Assembly (NCBI GenBank): GCA_000711775.1
Contig: ARYC01000386.1
Span: 1 to 64,000 of the forward strand
DNA: 64,000 nt
Origin: Oxytricha trifallax
Taxonomy: Eukaryota > Ciliophora > Spirotrichea > Sporadotrichida > Oxytrichidae
Reading direction: 5' to 3'
In this document: piece by piece, positions 11,401 to 24,200 of the stretch
Position numbering within the stretch: position 1 is the stretch's first letter
How the letters are laid out: each line of letters opens with the position of its first letter
The notes under the pieces: model-generated
Told to the model about the DNA's origin: nothing
Seen by the model: the letters and a program-made list of their open reading frames with translations, nothing else
Database searches by the model: none
Made by a program: the position numbers and the translations under genes

Positions 11401-12516
11401 CTAGGCAGCCTGAATGACTTTATCAAATTTTATCATACAGAGCTCTAAAAGAAATTTATGAGTTTAAAACTAATAGAGATAAGCTTCATTTTCTAAATAT
11501 AGCTTCAGCTGTAGATATACTTGCATCAAAATACTGATTTACTTAAAGACACTATATAACCACTAATTTTGAATTTATTCCAGACATATTTATAGAAAAG
11601 GCTTTTATGTAACTCTTGTGGATCTCTGCCTTAAAATATTATGAAAAATTACCTGAGGTTATTGCATGTAAATTCAAATAAGATACCAATTAGAAAGCTG
11701 TAAGTTCATTTAGAGTGGTTATATTTATAAAATGGGTTGTTAGAGCAAACTGGTAGAACTCCCATTGCTTAGATTTTGGATAAATTGTACTTGGAATTAT
11801 GCTTAAAATACACCTCTAACATTTAAAGAACTTTTTAAGTAAATTAATTAATCGAAAAAATTACAAGCTAAAATCTTGAATTTTAAATGGAAAATGCATC
11901 TATAGTAAGAAGCAGAATAATTGAGAACTTGCTATATTTTGAATTTTAAGAGTCTTTTGAGTTAATTGAGAAGCTAAAATAACAAGAGTTAAAAGAAAAT
12001 AACACTATAAATTATATTTTAGGGGCTTAAGTGTCTAAAGCCTAGATTAATGGTAAAATTGAAAGAGCCATCTTTATTTTCAAATAATGGTGGTAACACT
12101 AAGATAGTCAAGACATAATCAATAACTACTTAAGCTTAATTAGCAAAAAATAGTTTAGGTATACTTAAAATCAGAATGTGATTATTAATCAAATTTAATG
12201 CCCTCATTACAAACCAATTGATAGAATTATATCAGTATGGAACAACTTTATATAGTTCCTAATTAAAGTTTCAACCTATGATCCAAAAGTTTTTATTCCA
12301 AAGCTTCACGATTATCTAGTGATTTATATTAACAATTTCTCATTCAATAAGGAAACCTTCATTGACTATTTCTCAATGATTGATGAATTAAAGTAGTTTA
12401 AGAAGGAAGATGAATTAAACAAGGAAGTTCTATCAATTAGAGATTTGTATATATAGAAGGGGCTAAGACTGAACTAAAGTGGAGTAATTGATGATATACC
12501 CATTGATTAATAATGA
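8483..12516 (+). CDS. NRDE2: NRDE2-like protein (nuclear RNAi-defective-2 / exosome-linked family)
   Basis: NRDE2 proteins are nuclear HAT/TPR-like helical-repeat proteins that act with Mtr4 and the exosome, and in nuclear RNAi. The N-terminus (MSNMSWLNVGKSF) is Asn/Gln/Lys-rich and charged. The core begins with LLSKVRDQPKDINSWLDLV and continues into SILESAIKHNPDSQI, the characteristic first NRDE2 repeat block (short Pro-Asp-x-x-x-Trp-Leu repeat, then ILE-ALE-NP). A long, Gln-rich helical-repeat region follows to TGA 12514-12516. It includes RPRKTYFDEEYIQINTESL, resembling the conserved central segment of the family. Two AT-rich interruptions near 9.06-9.2 kb and 9.43-9.51 kb shift frame and are probably IESs. 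The conserved repeat block, not just length, supports the call. Confidence 0.72.
9057..9205. other. Probable IES 1 in the NRDE2-like gene (edges approximate)
   Basis: Coding quality drops after KVQLKYHK near 9057 and resumes at IPGISDYLSISLNRVRN near 9212 in another frame. The interval is AT-rich and contains TGA in the upstream frame. The pointer was not fixed. Confidence 0.5.
9428..9508. other. Probable IES 2 in the NRDE2-like gene (edges approximate)
   Basis: The frame reading RLGEYDNYTLN up to 9428 must change to reach KKIVEGKRRKEDNIRFYDR from about 9509, and the sequence between is AT-rich. This frame change is what an IES would produce. Exact borders were not resolved. Confidence 0.5.
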
Positions 12517-13002
12517 AGGTTTCTTAGAAGAAGTAAAATTACTCAAGTTTAATTAAATTTTTAAATAATTATCAATGATAAAATCTTGATTAAAAGTTAT
12601 TCAATTCATTGATTGATAATTTCTACTTTCTAAACTCATAATGTTAATTTGTGAGAAATGTAAAATATTAATTGATAATAGGATCTTTTATAACATTAAA
12701 CACATTTATATGATTGTAAAATAATCAACATCATATTTTAAAATACACTCCCTATAATATGAATAAATCAATAATTATTTTAATTAATTTTTTCAAATTT
12801 TTATAAGGGAATAATTTCTAAAGTAAATACTTTTTATGTTTTTATAGTTTTATTAATAAATATCTTTAAAATACCTATAAAATATTTAAGTTTTAAAAAA
12901 TGTAAAATAAAAATATGTTCAATTTTTATATTTCATAGGGAGGGGATCTAATTTTCTAAATTAAGCTGTCTAAACATAAGTTTTTCAATATTTTTTACTC
13001 AC
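12517..13002. other. AT-rich spacer between convergent genes
   Basis: This lies between the TGA of the NRDE2-like gene (plus) and the TGA of UNC119 (minus). No coding frame, repeat or RNA gene was seen. Chromosome-fragmentation sites for both nanochromosomes would be expected here, but no sequence signal is visible. Confidence 0.5.
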
Positions 13003-13857
13003 TCATTCATCCTCAAGAGGGCAGTAATTGTATTCAGCTCTATTATGAATGATTATCTGGCCATCTGCGAAGAAGAAACTGTCGCTCTTTACTTCCCAAG
13101 GTGCTTGCACTATTTAAATTTTAGTCTCTTGGTCTAGCTCAGGTAAATCATAAATAAATTCCCATTCATTTTTAATTTAATAAAAAATTTAAATTACAAC
13201 ATCTAAACCCTCTTTAAAAGTCAAAAAAAAAAAAGAATTATGTTTCAAATTGATTCATTTGTACTTCCTGGGATAACGAAACCGAATTTGAACTCGTAAG
13301 ATCTAATGACTTTCCCCCTAAAGTAATGTCTCTCTACCATCTGCATCTCGTTAATTGCCTTTTCGCCATTGCTAAATCTTAAAGTTAAGCCCACGGTGGA
13401 AAGTCTCAAGAAATCTGGGCCTAAATGATACTTTATCACTCTTGTCTTTGGATCGTCCTCATCTGTCAAAGTGTCGTTGTCAACTTTAAAACATAATAAT
13501 AGAATAGAGCTCTATGATTTAAAAAAATTATAACATTCAAAAATAAACTTCATCATCTTGGACTTCGACTAAAGTTATGCCGGAGATCATATCCCTGATT
13601 TTAAACCCTCCAAATCTCAGCTTTGGCCAGTTATCTGAAATACGACACAGAAATTAATCTGTAGGCTGTGTTAGAGCTTTTACGTATTCGGGAGTGATCA
13701 CATAGATTAATAATCTATCATAATGACATTATAAATCATAAATCTTTTTAATATAAAAGAAAATTAAAACATCAGGAATGGGTTGATGTGAAGTTGCAGA
13801 AGATGTCTTATTCACATTTAGCTTTTACATTTGATCATTCAAAGTGCTTGCTTCCAT
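13003..13857 (-). CDS. UNC119: UNC119 / PDE6-delta family lipid-binding chaperone, split by three IESs
   Basis: UNC119 binds myristoylated N-termini in a beta-sandwich pocket and delivers cargo such as ciliary proteins. Reading from ATG 13857, the polar N-terminus leads to ITPEYVKAL and DQFLCRISDN, then FGGFKIRDMISG. This corresponds to the ITPEDVL and RFKIRDMDSG block that separates UNC119 from PDE6-delta. Next come HLGPDFLRLSTVGLTLRF, MVERHYFRGK and FKFGFVIPGSTNE, then WEFIYDLPEL, and finally SDSFFFADGQIIIHNRAEY. Removing three IESs (222 bp in total) leaves 633 nt, exactly 211 codons. An UNC119-type cargo chaperone is plausible in a heavily ciliated cell; the specific cargo is unknown. Confidence 0.9.
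13171..13259. other. IES in UNC119, pointer ATTCATT
   Basis: The 7-bp repeat is at 13164-13170 and 13253-13259. Excision of 89 bp joins GSTNE to WEFIYD on the minus strand, restoring the family motif. The interval contains a run of 12 A. Confidence 0.85.
13487..13550. other. IES in UNC119, pointer AACTT
   Basis: The repeat AACTT is at 13482-13486 and 13546-13550. Excision of 64 bp joins VEVQDDE to VDNDTLTDEDD in frame on the minus strand. Confidence 0.82.
13704..13772. other. IES in UNC119, pointer ACAT
   Basis: The repeat ACAT is at 13700-13703 and 13769-13772. Excision of 69 bp joins HQPIPDV to ITPEYVKAL in frame on the minus strand. The pointer is only 4 bp, but the join lands exactly at the start of the conserved domain. 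Confidence 0.78.
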
Positions 13858-14031
13858 TTTTATATATTAAAGTTTTGAAAATTAAATTACTATTTCCCTA
13901 AAATAAATCTAGAAATATTAAAATGTTTCACATTTTCAACTGTTTTAGTTAAGAATTTCCTCACTTAACCTGAATAATATTTATTATTAAGTAATTAATA
14001 AAACTATAATATAATATTGTTTGTCGATTAT

Positions 14032-16102
14032 TCATTACAAAATTTAGATCAATTTTTACTCGAATCCACTATAAACCTCTATTATTTGAGCATATCCTCC
14101 TTTTTTAATAAGCTTATGTAATCGCATTATAAATCTTAAATTTATATATCATAATCATGAAATTGCGATTTTCTGTAGCTTTCTATGACTCCAACTTTCT
14201 TAGATTATAAATATATTCCCAAAAACAATATCAAAAATATTGATATAATGAATGGAATAGTCAAGAAAAAGTGAGTACTCGTTTCTTAAGAATCGCTACA
14301 TAAAAATAGAAATTAATAATCATGTCAAATTTGAGATTTATTTAATTTAGATATCTAGTTAGAGGTAATTCATTAGGTATTTTAATTAAAAACTTACTAC
14401 TAATCTAGAGTGCCCTTGATTGAGCTCAAGTAATAATTCTGTGATTAATTTAAAATCGAGTCGCCAGATTTATAGGGTCCACACATAAATTTACTATCCT
14501 CTAAACGATTATATCTCTAGATAGGAATGAATATAAACATGGAATAAACTAAAATCACAGTGAAAAGTATCAATGTGAAGAATGTCATGAACTATTTCCC
14601 AAAAGCCTAATTATTATTAAAGAATTAATAAAAATTAACTGCTTACATCATCTTGAATAAATTTCAGCGGTTGCCTTTTTAAGTGTCTATATTTATAGCA
14701 CACTAATTTTGCATGAATATAGATTAAAATGGGTAAAATTGCCATTATATAAGGTAGATAAATCATAGCTATCAAAAGCAAGTATATTAACTGAAGTAGA
14801 AATATTCCTTCAAATAATGGATCAGCATCACATCTTTGAGTTTTTAAACATTTATAGTAGATCCCTTTGCAAACAGATTAAAGTATGTAAATTGCATAGT
14901 CGATTGCTATCTAAATGTTGGATTTATAATTTTTGATTAAATTTACCATTTTTAAAAGATTTATTGTAACTACATCTTCTCTGCATTAATAATGATTTTT
15001 CATTTAGATTAAATATCTATAAAAATCATTATTTAGCCATTAAAAATAAGCATACATAAATTACCAATATTATTTCATACTGAAAACACAAATAAGAACC
15101 TTATAAATTCAACCAAATTAGCACTACTTTTATCAAATTCTTCCCCAATAAATTTCTTCTCGCTTTTAAACGGGACCAAAACATTTCCATAAAACAGTAT
15201 TTTCTCTTTAATTTTTTTAAATTTACTAGCAATTTTAACCTTTGAAACTCCAATTTCTAAGTTATTATCTATCTATTAATAATCAAGAGTCTTAATGAGG
15301 TCTTAATTGAGCTATAGCTTATCTCTAGTTTACAATAACTTTCGCTTTGTATTTTAATTTTCGAAATCGTTTAGTTTCAATGTTGAATTATTCATGAGTT
15401 TAAAATTATTTAAACGTGAATTAATTATTCTTAGCTTATGAAGTGATTAATGTAAAAATATAATCTCTTTAAATCTATGATAATATTCACAAGCTCATTA
15501 TTGACACTCTTGCTTAAATTTTAAGAATCAACAAATCCATTTTTAGATTTCACCATATCTATAACATCCTCAATTTCTTTTTCTATGTGTTTTATTTAAT
15601 TTTCCAACTTTAAGTTTTCTTTTTTTTAGGCTACTAATTTTTATGATATTTAATCTTTAAAAGCTCTATAGTGAAGTATAATTATTTAATAAATTTTGAT
15701 ATTACAAATTCTTAAGAAAGTTTGATACTAAATATATTTGTTTTAAGGGTAACTCTTGAAAATAAATTTAATCTATCAGAATTATTTTGTGAAAAAAGTT
15801 TATATTTAAAATAAATAATAGTATGATACTAGCAAATCCTCTTTTACTTATTCTTCAACTCTTTTTTAGTTCAAATCTATAAAATAAAATTAGAATTAAC
15901 TGAATGATAATCTTCTAGAATAAACCATATTATTAAAAACTAATTTTTAGACTCTAGCATTATTAATCTATAACTTACCATCAATATATTTTTAAATTTC
16001 TAAAAATTATTTTTTCATGTCCTTTAGCTAATCAAAGTTTACTTTCCCAATTTTATTTGGCATCTGTGTTAAACTCTCTAAACTCAAATTAACTGATTTC
16101 AT
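14032..16102 (-). CDS. TMC-like (transmembrane channel-like) multi-pass membrane protein
   Basis: TMC proteins are ten-pass channel components related to the anoctamin fold. From the candidate ATG at 16102 (MKSVNLSLESLTQMPNK) there are helical N-terminal pieces. Then IKEKILFYGNVLVPFKSEKK with LVEFIRFLFVF resembles the TMC segment ahead of the first membrane span. Near 14.4-14.9 kb come several hydrophobic spans, and a span FMTFFTLILFTVILVYSMF followed by SKFMCGPYKSGD. The CGP[FY] after a membrane span is the feature that points to TMC. A final span (FFLTIPFIISIFLILFLGIY) precedes a basic tail and TGA at 14032-14034. Several AT-rich breaks are probable IESs, and at least one break near 14635 starts with GTAAG and could be an intron. 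The protein seems shorter than animal TMCs. ANO/OSCA-type families are alternatives. Confidence 0.5.
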
Positions 16103-16129
16103 CTTCAAGTAACTTGGTTTTTCTGTAAT

Positions 16130-17858
16130 TCATTTTGATTTTTTATTTGAGTTTTATAGGCTTAACTATATCTAATCAACAAAATTTATTTCATCATCTT
16201 CGTTTTACAAATATTTATTAAAAAATGCCGAGCCTAAATAAATTGTATTAATAAAATCAAAATTATATTTGCATGAACAAAATTAATTTAATAATTTTTT
16301 TCCTTACAATATGGTTTCGATTTTTTAAAAAAATTCGATTTTAATAAAATATATATATATTAAAAAATATCTCTAATTCCTGGGAGATTGTTACATAGAA
16401 TTATGAATAATGCTTGAGTCAACTCCTTGTAGAATACCCAAAGCACTATCATCTTAATTTAAAAAATTTGAGGTGTATTCCAACTTAGAGTCATTATGGA
16501 GGGCGCTATATCTATTATTTTAAAAAATTGGGTTCTTTTTTATAATCGCTGTTCTAGAGGTGTTTTGGGGTTTATTATCAGATCTGTTTGATTTCATTTT
16601 AAAATAACTACTATAATAAAACTTATTTATTTATAGTTATTGTAAAGCGTTATTATTTTCATTTAATGTTTCACTAAATTTCTCCTTATTTTTATATTTA
16701 TCAAGAATATAATTTAATGTCAACCTTTTCAATATCATTAATGTTAAAAGGCAAAGTTTTATCGGTTCTTATTCTTTACTCGACTGGTAACATACTTTTC
16801 TGAATTTGAAATTTGCCTTCAATTTCCAAAAGCATTAACTTATGATACACTTATTCCAAAAGTGGTTTGTTTTATCCAGTCAAGAAATCATCAATTATTA
16901 TGTAGTTTTGATTAAGAAAATCTTGGATTAATTAAGGACCAATTTGGTCTTATTTTGGAGCATCTTTCATCTAGGATAGTGAACTAGGGTGTGCAAGCAG
17001 CAGAGGCTATTTGCTGTATAAATAATATAAATAGGTCTAAATTATTGATATGTAAGAAATCATTAAAGATAATTTATCTGTAGGTTTATTCCTCTTAGAC
17101 TAAGTTGACCTTGACATTTTCATAAACTTTTCTGTTCACACTTTCGTAAATGCATTTCGAGAGCAGTTCTTTTTGAGTGCCCTCATCAAATTCTAATCCC
17201 TAAGACACCCCTCGTTACTTGATATTGGAGAAGGATTGATTTACCATAGTCAGAATTGTTATCAAATTTTCCTTCCAAAATAGCTTTGACTTAAGTGTTT
17301 AATCTATTGTCTTTTCAAGAATAGTCTAATCACCTGCTGGTATATAGACTATAGAAAATTCCTTAAATGAAATAGTTTGACTTTACTTACTTTTGGATAC
17401 AGCTGAGCAACAAGACGAACCCTACTTCTCTTCATGGTCATGCTAATGTTTATGATTTTTCATGTGAACTCCATAAAAATGAGTATTTTTCTTTTTGAAC
17501 TCAGTAGCTTTGTTTTAATCAAAGAACCCTATCACTTTTGAGATATCTATATACGCAGACTAAATTAATTTCAGAAGAGACTCCTAATTTTCATCTGTGA
17601 TTATATAGTCATTTTGTATTGTTGAGCTCTGAGGGATTATTGTAGGTTAACTTTGTTATCCACAATTTAATTTATGCTAATATTTGAAATATAAGGTATT
17701 TTAATATGATTTACCTTAGGCCAGTCTGCTTTTTAGCAAACTTAAGAGCAATATTGAGATTATTTACATCTCGAACATAAAAGTTTCTTTTCTAAATCTT
17801 TGTTACAATAACTGCACTAGTTCAATGATTAAGGCTTCTCGATTTTATTGCTTTCCAT
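16130..17858 (-). CDS. MYND-type zinc-finger protein, unknown function
   Basis: From ATG 17858 the N-terminus reads CSYCNKDLEKK, LLCSRCKQSQYC, SQVCQKADWPK and, after a 38-nt intron, HKLNCG. This gives the full Cys/His set of a MYND finger, a protein-protein interaction module. The rest is a long region without a domain I recognise. It has a His-rich patch (HMKNHKHQHDHEE) beside GSSCCS at about residue 130. A frame change near 17.0 kb suggests an IES, then NYIIIDDFLTGQNKPLLEQ. The C-terminal part ends at TGA 16130-16132 after NEDDEINFVDQIQLSLQ. Only 27 nt separate this stop from the next ATG on the same strand, unusually tight for two nanochromosomes. Confidence 0.62.
17677..17714 (-). other. 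Spliceosomal intron, 38 nt, in the MYND gene
   Basis: GTAAAT...TTAG with no pointer repeat at the ends. Removing it joins ADWPK to HKLNC and completes the last zinc ligands of the MYND finger, which argues for an intron rather than an IES. Confidence 0.72.
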
Positions 17859-17954
17859 ATTTAAATTTGTAAAATTTAAAGTTTAAAACTTATTAAAAAA
17901 TGATTTTAATTATATCATATTTAGCTTATAATTTATTATTCATTATTTTATTAA

Positions 17955-20656
17955 TCACAAATTCTTTTTACTATCACTATCATAAAACAAAACTAAATTT
18001 TGAATTTTATTGTTATTTCTAAGAGTTTAGCTTCCGTTATTTTAACCTCTCTGATAGTTTGAAATATTTCTCATAGAATGACTAGATTTCATTTATATCT
18101 TCTTCTTGACAATCATTTTACTCAATAATTTACCATCATTTCTCACGAAAATTGAGGGTAATTGCTGTTATTAAGCATCTAAATTCTCGGCCTCACTTTT
18201 ACCTTTTTAACTAAAATCGTCTACTCTTGATTTGAAGTTATCTTCTTAGTTTTGAATAGCTTACAAGTCCCTATTAATAAAAGCTCTAGAGTTTTGATTT
18301 CTCAAAGTGCTATTAGCAGGAGTAAGCTTTAAAGATTGAAAGCCTCTCGCAGTATAAGATTGTTAGTTTTGCATGATACTATTGAAAACTTGAGATGAGG
18401 ATTTTGTAAGATAGAAATTTTGAGAACCATGAGTGGTTGAGAATGTGTTTTTATTCTGTTGCTTATCTTTCTATCTCATTAAACTGCTACTCTTACCAGG
18501 TATTTTTATCATAATATCCTAGAGGATACGATCTTTAACTTTTTAATTAAACTTAACTATTCTTGGGGAGCATTTATCAAAAGTACCTGGTCTTTCACTT
18601 CTATCAAGATTTAAGGGTTGAATTTAGTTTTTCTAAGGCAAAAGCTAGTTTTTATTAAAAAGTTGAGCTATCTTTATCTTTGCCAAATTTTGAATATCTA
18701 AATCGATTGTGTTTGTTGAAAGTTTATTTGGACTTCTATCCTACTTTTTAATAGATTTCTATCTGTCTAATGTTTCTTACGATGGCAAGAAATCGAATTG
18801 GACTTTTGGTTCTCTTAGAGTATAAAAACAATTTTAAAATTCTTTTCATTTCAGTTTAAGAGCAATAAATAATGTGAAATTTTATTATTTAGTTATAAAT
18901 GCTCTTGATGTTTTAAATCTATTATTGTCGATAACTGATTGTCTAAATTTAGATTTAACAATATTTTACTGTTCCATTTGAATTTTAGAGTCACTCTATT
19001 TAGATTTATTAGTTTAATCCCCTTTTCCAGGTGTGCCTTGAAATATAATATTTTACTAAAACTGATTCTCTGTTGATTTGCTGTCAAGGTTTTAAATGGT
19101 GCTATTTCTCAAATTAAACTACTAAATTTCTTAGTTTAGGGTGTAAACTTATATAAAGGAATTAATTCTTAAGATCAATTTTGTTTTTTAAGATTACTCT
19201 AGATCCTCTATTTCACTCTATTAACTAAATCCTGATTAATTATCATCAAACTCCTACTCTTCGTCGATGCTATTTTACCTGCTTGTTATTATTCCTTTTT
19301 AATTTCTATTTGCAGATCCATGCTTGTCTATGACAATGTTATTATTTAAGACCAGGTTTCGAACATTAGATACTCTTACTGATTGTTTTTGGTTTTTTTA
19401 TGCAGATACTTCACATTAAACTTTATCTAAGGTATGTATACTGTGAAAGTTATGAGAAGAGTTTTAATGTAGTATAGTAGATTTAAATTTTTTATTAACA
19501 AAATCCATATGTTTCCTGCTGTTTTTCTTGATGGTTGATTTTCATTAGATTATTTAAGAAGCTTTTTGTATAAGATTCTTGAACTATAGTTTCTTTCCAA
19601 TCAAATCAGAATCAAGAACTACTTATAGTCCCTTTAATTCTTTATTCAATTTACAACCGCCAGACTCGCAACAGCATGAGCGTCGTCTAAAATATAAGAA
19701 AAGTGGCTTGTCATGAATAATGTTAGAAACATTGACTCCTAAATCGAAAGGATCATTATAGTCTATGCTTGGCTAGCAATTTAAGTCATGAACTAATTAT
19801 TTTTCAAAATATCCTTTAAGTAAATATTGATTTTACAAAGAGCTGTTTCTTAGTTATTTATTTGTTAAATTTTTGGCATTTTATTTAAATTCTTTCTTAT
19901 TCTAGGGAGCATTACTCACCTCTAGAAAATTAAATTTGTTTTAAATTTACTATTATGCAGTTTATTAAACAGATCTATCTGGGCTCGTCTACAAACTTTA
20001 AGAATTGTAGTTCTTCAATTATTCTGCAGCTAATTTATTGAAGTCTAGGCATCCATTCTTAATTTGAATGGAGTCTCTAGCTTTCGTAGTTTGATACTAC
20101 TTATGCCCAGCGTTTCCTAGATGCTATAAATTAAACTTTAACTCTGAATCTTAATCTTCTTATGCATTATTGTATTAATTGCTTCCTATTCTATTTCTCC
20201 CTTAACCTTTATCTTTATGTATTCCCTATCCACTTAACGCTTAATCATGAACTTTTTTATTGAACAGTTAATAAACAAATTCACTTTAGTCGCTCTCTCG
20301 ATTTTATAGCTGATTTAGTGCGGTCCTTTTAATGGGAGAATTACCATATTTAAGCTTCTATCGTCTTGTTAAATTACTGACGAGATGACTAGAGAAGAAC
20401 TTCCAATCTAATTTCTTAGATTCATCAAATTACACTCTTTCCATGCCAATAAATTAAGAAGCTATATTGTAAATTTTGTTATAGTTTTTAAGAGTGTGAG
20501 AACAAATAAATCTAATTTGTATTTTATGAGAAATTGAAACTTACGAGCATTAAAGATTCTTGACAATTTTTAAATATATAACTCTCTATCCTCTTTTATA
20601 AATTGCCCAGCCTTACTACTCACTTGATTTCCTCCCTATATTAAAATAAAAAGCAT
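17955..20656 (-). CDS. Large Q/N/S-rich low-complexity protein, unrecognised
   Basis: Candidate start ATG 20656 (MLFILIQGGNQVSSKAGQ); an 83-nt intron (20462-20544) joins IFNA to PSQFIGMERVQFDESKK. Long stretches stay open only if TAA/TAG are Gln, giving Gln/Asn/Ser/Lys-rich sequence. One distinctive patch is a basic, Cys-rich motif (FRRRSCCCESGGCKLNKE) near 19.67 kb. The C-terminal third (18.0-18.8 kb) is one long open frame ending at TGA 17955-17957 after FYDSDSKKNL. Frame changes near 19.5 kb and 18.85 kb may be IESs. The composition suggests a disordered scaffold. No enzymatic motif was seen. Confidence 0.5.
20462..20544 (-). other. Intron, 83 nt, in the Q/N-rich gene
   Basis: GTAAGTTT at the 5' end and ATATAG at the 3' end, reading on the minus strand. 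Removal keeps the upstream and downstream Gln-coded frames continuous. Confidence 0.6.
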
Positions 20657-21225
20657 AAAAAAATAAACCCCAAAATATATTTATAAGAAAAAGAAGTATA
20701 ACTCCACTGATAAGAAATATTTGTATCTTAATTTACATTTTACAACAGTTTTTGCATATTTTCTTCATTATTATGAAGATTGATGTTGATTTTATTGTCT
20801 TATTTGTTATTTTGTCTGCTATCAATAGATTTGAAGATCATCTATAACAAAAGAATATACTTCAGATAGAAGATATAAAATAATTATTATCTTGAAATAA
20901 ATGCCTGAAAAAAATATTATAATTTGTGGAATTCTAACTTACATCTTTATCTTAACTCATTTTTAACTATATAATTTCTTAAATAATTATCAGATATTTT
21001 AATTATTCTAACTTTTATATATCTATTTTTAATCGTAATCAATTTGATATGCATAGTAATTCTCTAACTCGATTACATGTATGCTTTTATTAAGAGAAAT
21101 CATTAAAATAAATCTGATTATTAATATGATTTAATTTATATAAATATCCCATGATCTATATTATATTATTATAAATAAAAAAAAGGATAAATTTCTAGCT
21201 TTTTTCATTTAATTCATTTCAATTT
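20657..21225. other. AT-rich spacer between divergent genes
   Basis: This separates the minus-strand Q/N-rich gene from the plus-strand RhoGAP gene. No ORF with coding character and no repeat was seen. Confidence 0.5.
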
Positions 21226-24200
21226 ATGGAATCAACCACTATCTAGCAGAGAACCTCGTCGTCTTCAAATACAATATTAACAATAAATAATATAATTGTT
21301 AATATTATATCTATGATTAATTGAAATATTGACTAATGAGGATTAAAACGGAATTATAAGCGGTAACTTGATGGATTTATGCAATACAGTAATAAGTGCA
21401 AACATTAATAATTAGTCTAATCTCATTTAACTAGATAATTAATATTTAAAAATAAGAATTAAAAATTATGTAAACATTATTTTATTTATAGAATTTGATC
21501 ATTATTTTTGAGATGATCAATAAGCAATCAATCAATAACAGCAGGTGAGATTTGTGACATCAAACTTCAATAACTTTAGTGATCAAAATATAAATAATAA
21601 AATATACTTTGAGCAGCACTAACACGACTTTGAGTCTGAAGAATTCAAAACATGCTACAATCAGTCTAAGAGCTTAAATAAATTATAATATTCCTCTTTG
21701 AAATTTAAATATGATTATTGATGTTTTTGTATTAGTAAAATTAATATAGAGGATAGGTGGAAATGTGAAAAATAACTCTAAGGAAGGCACATTGAGTGGT
21801 ACTACTAGATTTACAGGAAATGCTTAGAACAATCATTTCTCTCAATTCTCAAAGAATAATTTCTATGAGGATAGAGAATTAGACTAATTATATGTTTATG
21901 TGCAATTATTACAGTTGAAAACATTATTTATAAAATATTATGGGAACTAAGAAGATATTTATTCTTTATTGGAATAAATTCTAATTTTGATATTAGACAA
22001 TCAGGTAAATTTCATGAGGAGATATAGAATACTTACTCAATATAATTAAGAAAAACATGAAGGCATTTAGATCTTTGTGGAATCGTTGCGTCGTTTAGAA
22101 GACTTAGGGATGCTTAAAAATATTGGTAAGTTATATACAATTTATTTAGGGGAGGGAGATATTTAATTAGATATTATTTTTTTATATTTATGCTATTATA
22201 GGGGTGAGTCTAGAATCGGAAATTAAATGAGTAAGTTAAATTTTCAATATAAGATTGCTCTTAAGATCTAAATATGATTTTTTATCTTAAATATTTTCGA
22301 AGTTACAGATCAATATATAAATTTTCATATTATATAATTGAGCAAAATTATAATTTTAGCAAAGATGTGTAAATTTTATAATTCAGAGCATATTGATTTA
22401 GTCAATATTTTATCAATCTCTCTTGCATTTTTAATAAACTTTTAATACACTATTTTAATTTAAAAAATAAAAATTCAATTATCTAAAATGTTTTATAATC
22501 TCTCTGCATAAATAATTTTACATATAAATAAAATAAAGTGAAAAATTAATAAAACTTTTTATTTATTATTTAATATGTATTTTTTAAGATAAAATTTGAT
22601 TTTATAATGAGAGTTATCCTTCATAAATGAATAATATGTTTTATACAATAAAAAAAAAGACCTAAAAAGTAAGTTTTGTAAAAAACCCCAAAAATCTTTA
22701 GATATCTATATTTTCAGTTAATGAGACATTGCCCCCCCCCTAAATTAATAATCAAAATGATTGATCAAATTGAAATTTGCTTAGATATTCAGGTTTTTGT
22801 AAATCAAAGAAGATTTTAACATATGTTTTTATAGGTACTGACTGTAATGGAACTTAATATTTCATCTTGTTTGCATATAAATACCCTGAAGACGCATAGT
22901 TGAGAATTTAAGTCTCTAAAGATTTCAATTATATACACTTAATAATTAATTATAAAGAATTAAATTGGATAGTTTTATCATTTTAAAATTGTCCAACATT
23001 TTTAAACTATAAAATACTGAAATTAATTTTCATAAATATTAAAAGTTTACTTAGCTACATATCTTCAAGGTAAATAATAAATTATATGATATAAAATTAA
23101 TCTAATATAGATACAATTATTCACTGATATTGTTTCACACTCGAATAAAAAAACTAAACAAAGAACCAGGCTCCACCCTAAGAACTCTATATGGAAAGTT
23201 AAGTGTAGAAAATAAAAAAAGGCTTCAATCGATTAATCTTATACATCCCAGTACGTGTATAAAAATAAGGATGAGATTATATTATAAGTTACTATACATC
23301 ATGAAAGTAATTTATACTTATAAAGAGTTATAAAAGAATGATGTGATTGTAATTTAAAGATTCTTCTAATCATGTGGAGGGAATAATATGAGCTACTTAA
23401 GGAAAGTAAGATTTCACAAGACGTTGGTTGAATATATGGAAATTCACAAGAAAGATTCAAGTTTAATACAAAGAATAATTGGGTCGTTACCTCATGAAAT
23501 GCATCAAATTTATCTCAGGGAGAAAGAATATACTAGTAAGTAAATTTTAACAATGTTCTCAAAAACTTAAGACTTACTAAAGCTCTTTAATAGAAAGAAT
23601 GGCATAAAGAAAAGTGAAATCTCAAGCAAATTCATATACAAATTCGGATGATATGGCAAAAGCTTTGCTTCAAGGTTTTACTAAGGAGGTATTAGAGAGA
23701 GGCGATGAATAGTATATGGATTTCAATATTTCAACTGCATGCCAAACTGTAGATGTAATAGGAAGACATATTTATTAATTTTAGCGATAACAAGGTTCTC
23801 TCATCCCAGATATTTTCTTGCTGCTTGTTACATTTTTTGAAAGTAGCCCTGAACTTTTAAAAACAGAGGGTCTATTTCGAATAGCTGCAAGCCTAGACAA
23901 ACTTGATACCCTATAGATACACTTGTAAATGGGAAACTACTATATCTTGAATGAAATGACTTAAGATGGACCACACGCAGTAGCAAACTACCTAAAAAAG
24001 ATTTTGAAATACATGGGTGAACCTCTTTGTACCTATAAACTATACTCTAGATTCAGAGATTTATCAGGTAAGCAATTAACTTTTACAAAAATTACATAAA
24101 AATAATGAATGTTTGAAGCTAATCTTTTTACTGTAGATGTGAAGATTGAACAGAGAGCAGATAAATTGAAAGAAATATGTTAAATGTTACCGCCAGTAAA

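Noticed and set aside
18893-19087. Minus-strand 64-residue ORF as a separate gene
   Set aside because: It is part of, or an IES within, the larger Q/N-rich gene region and has no independent start context or motif.
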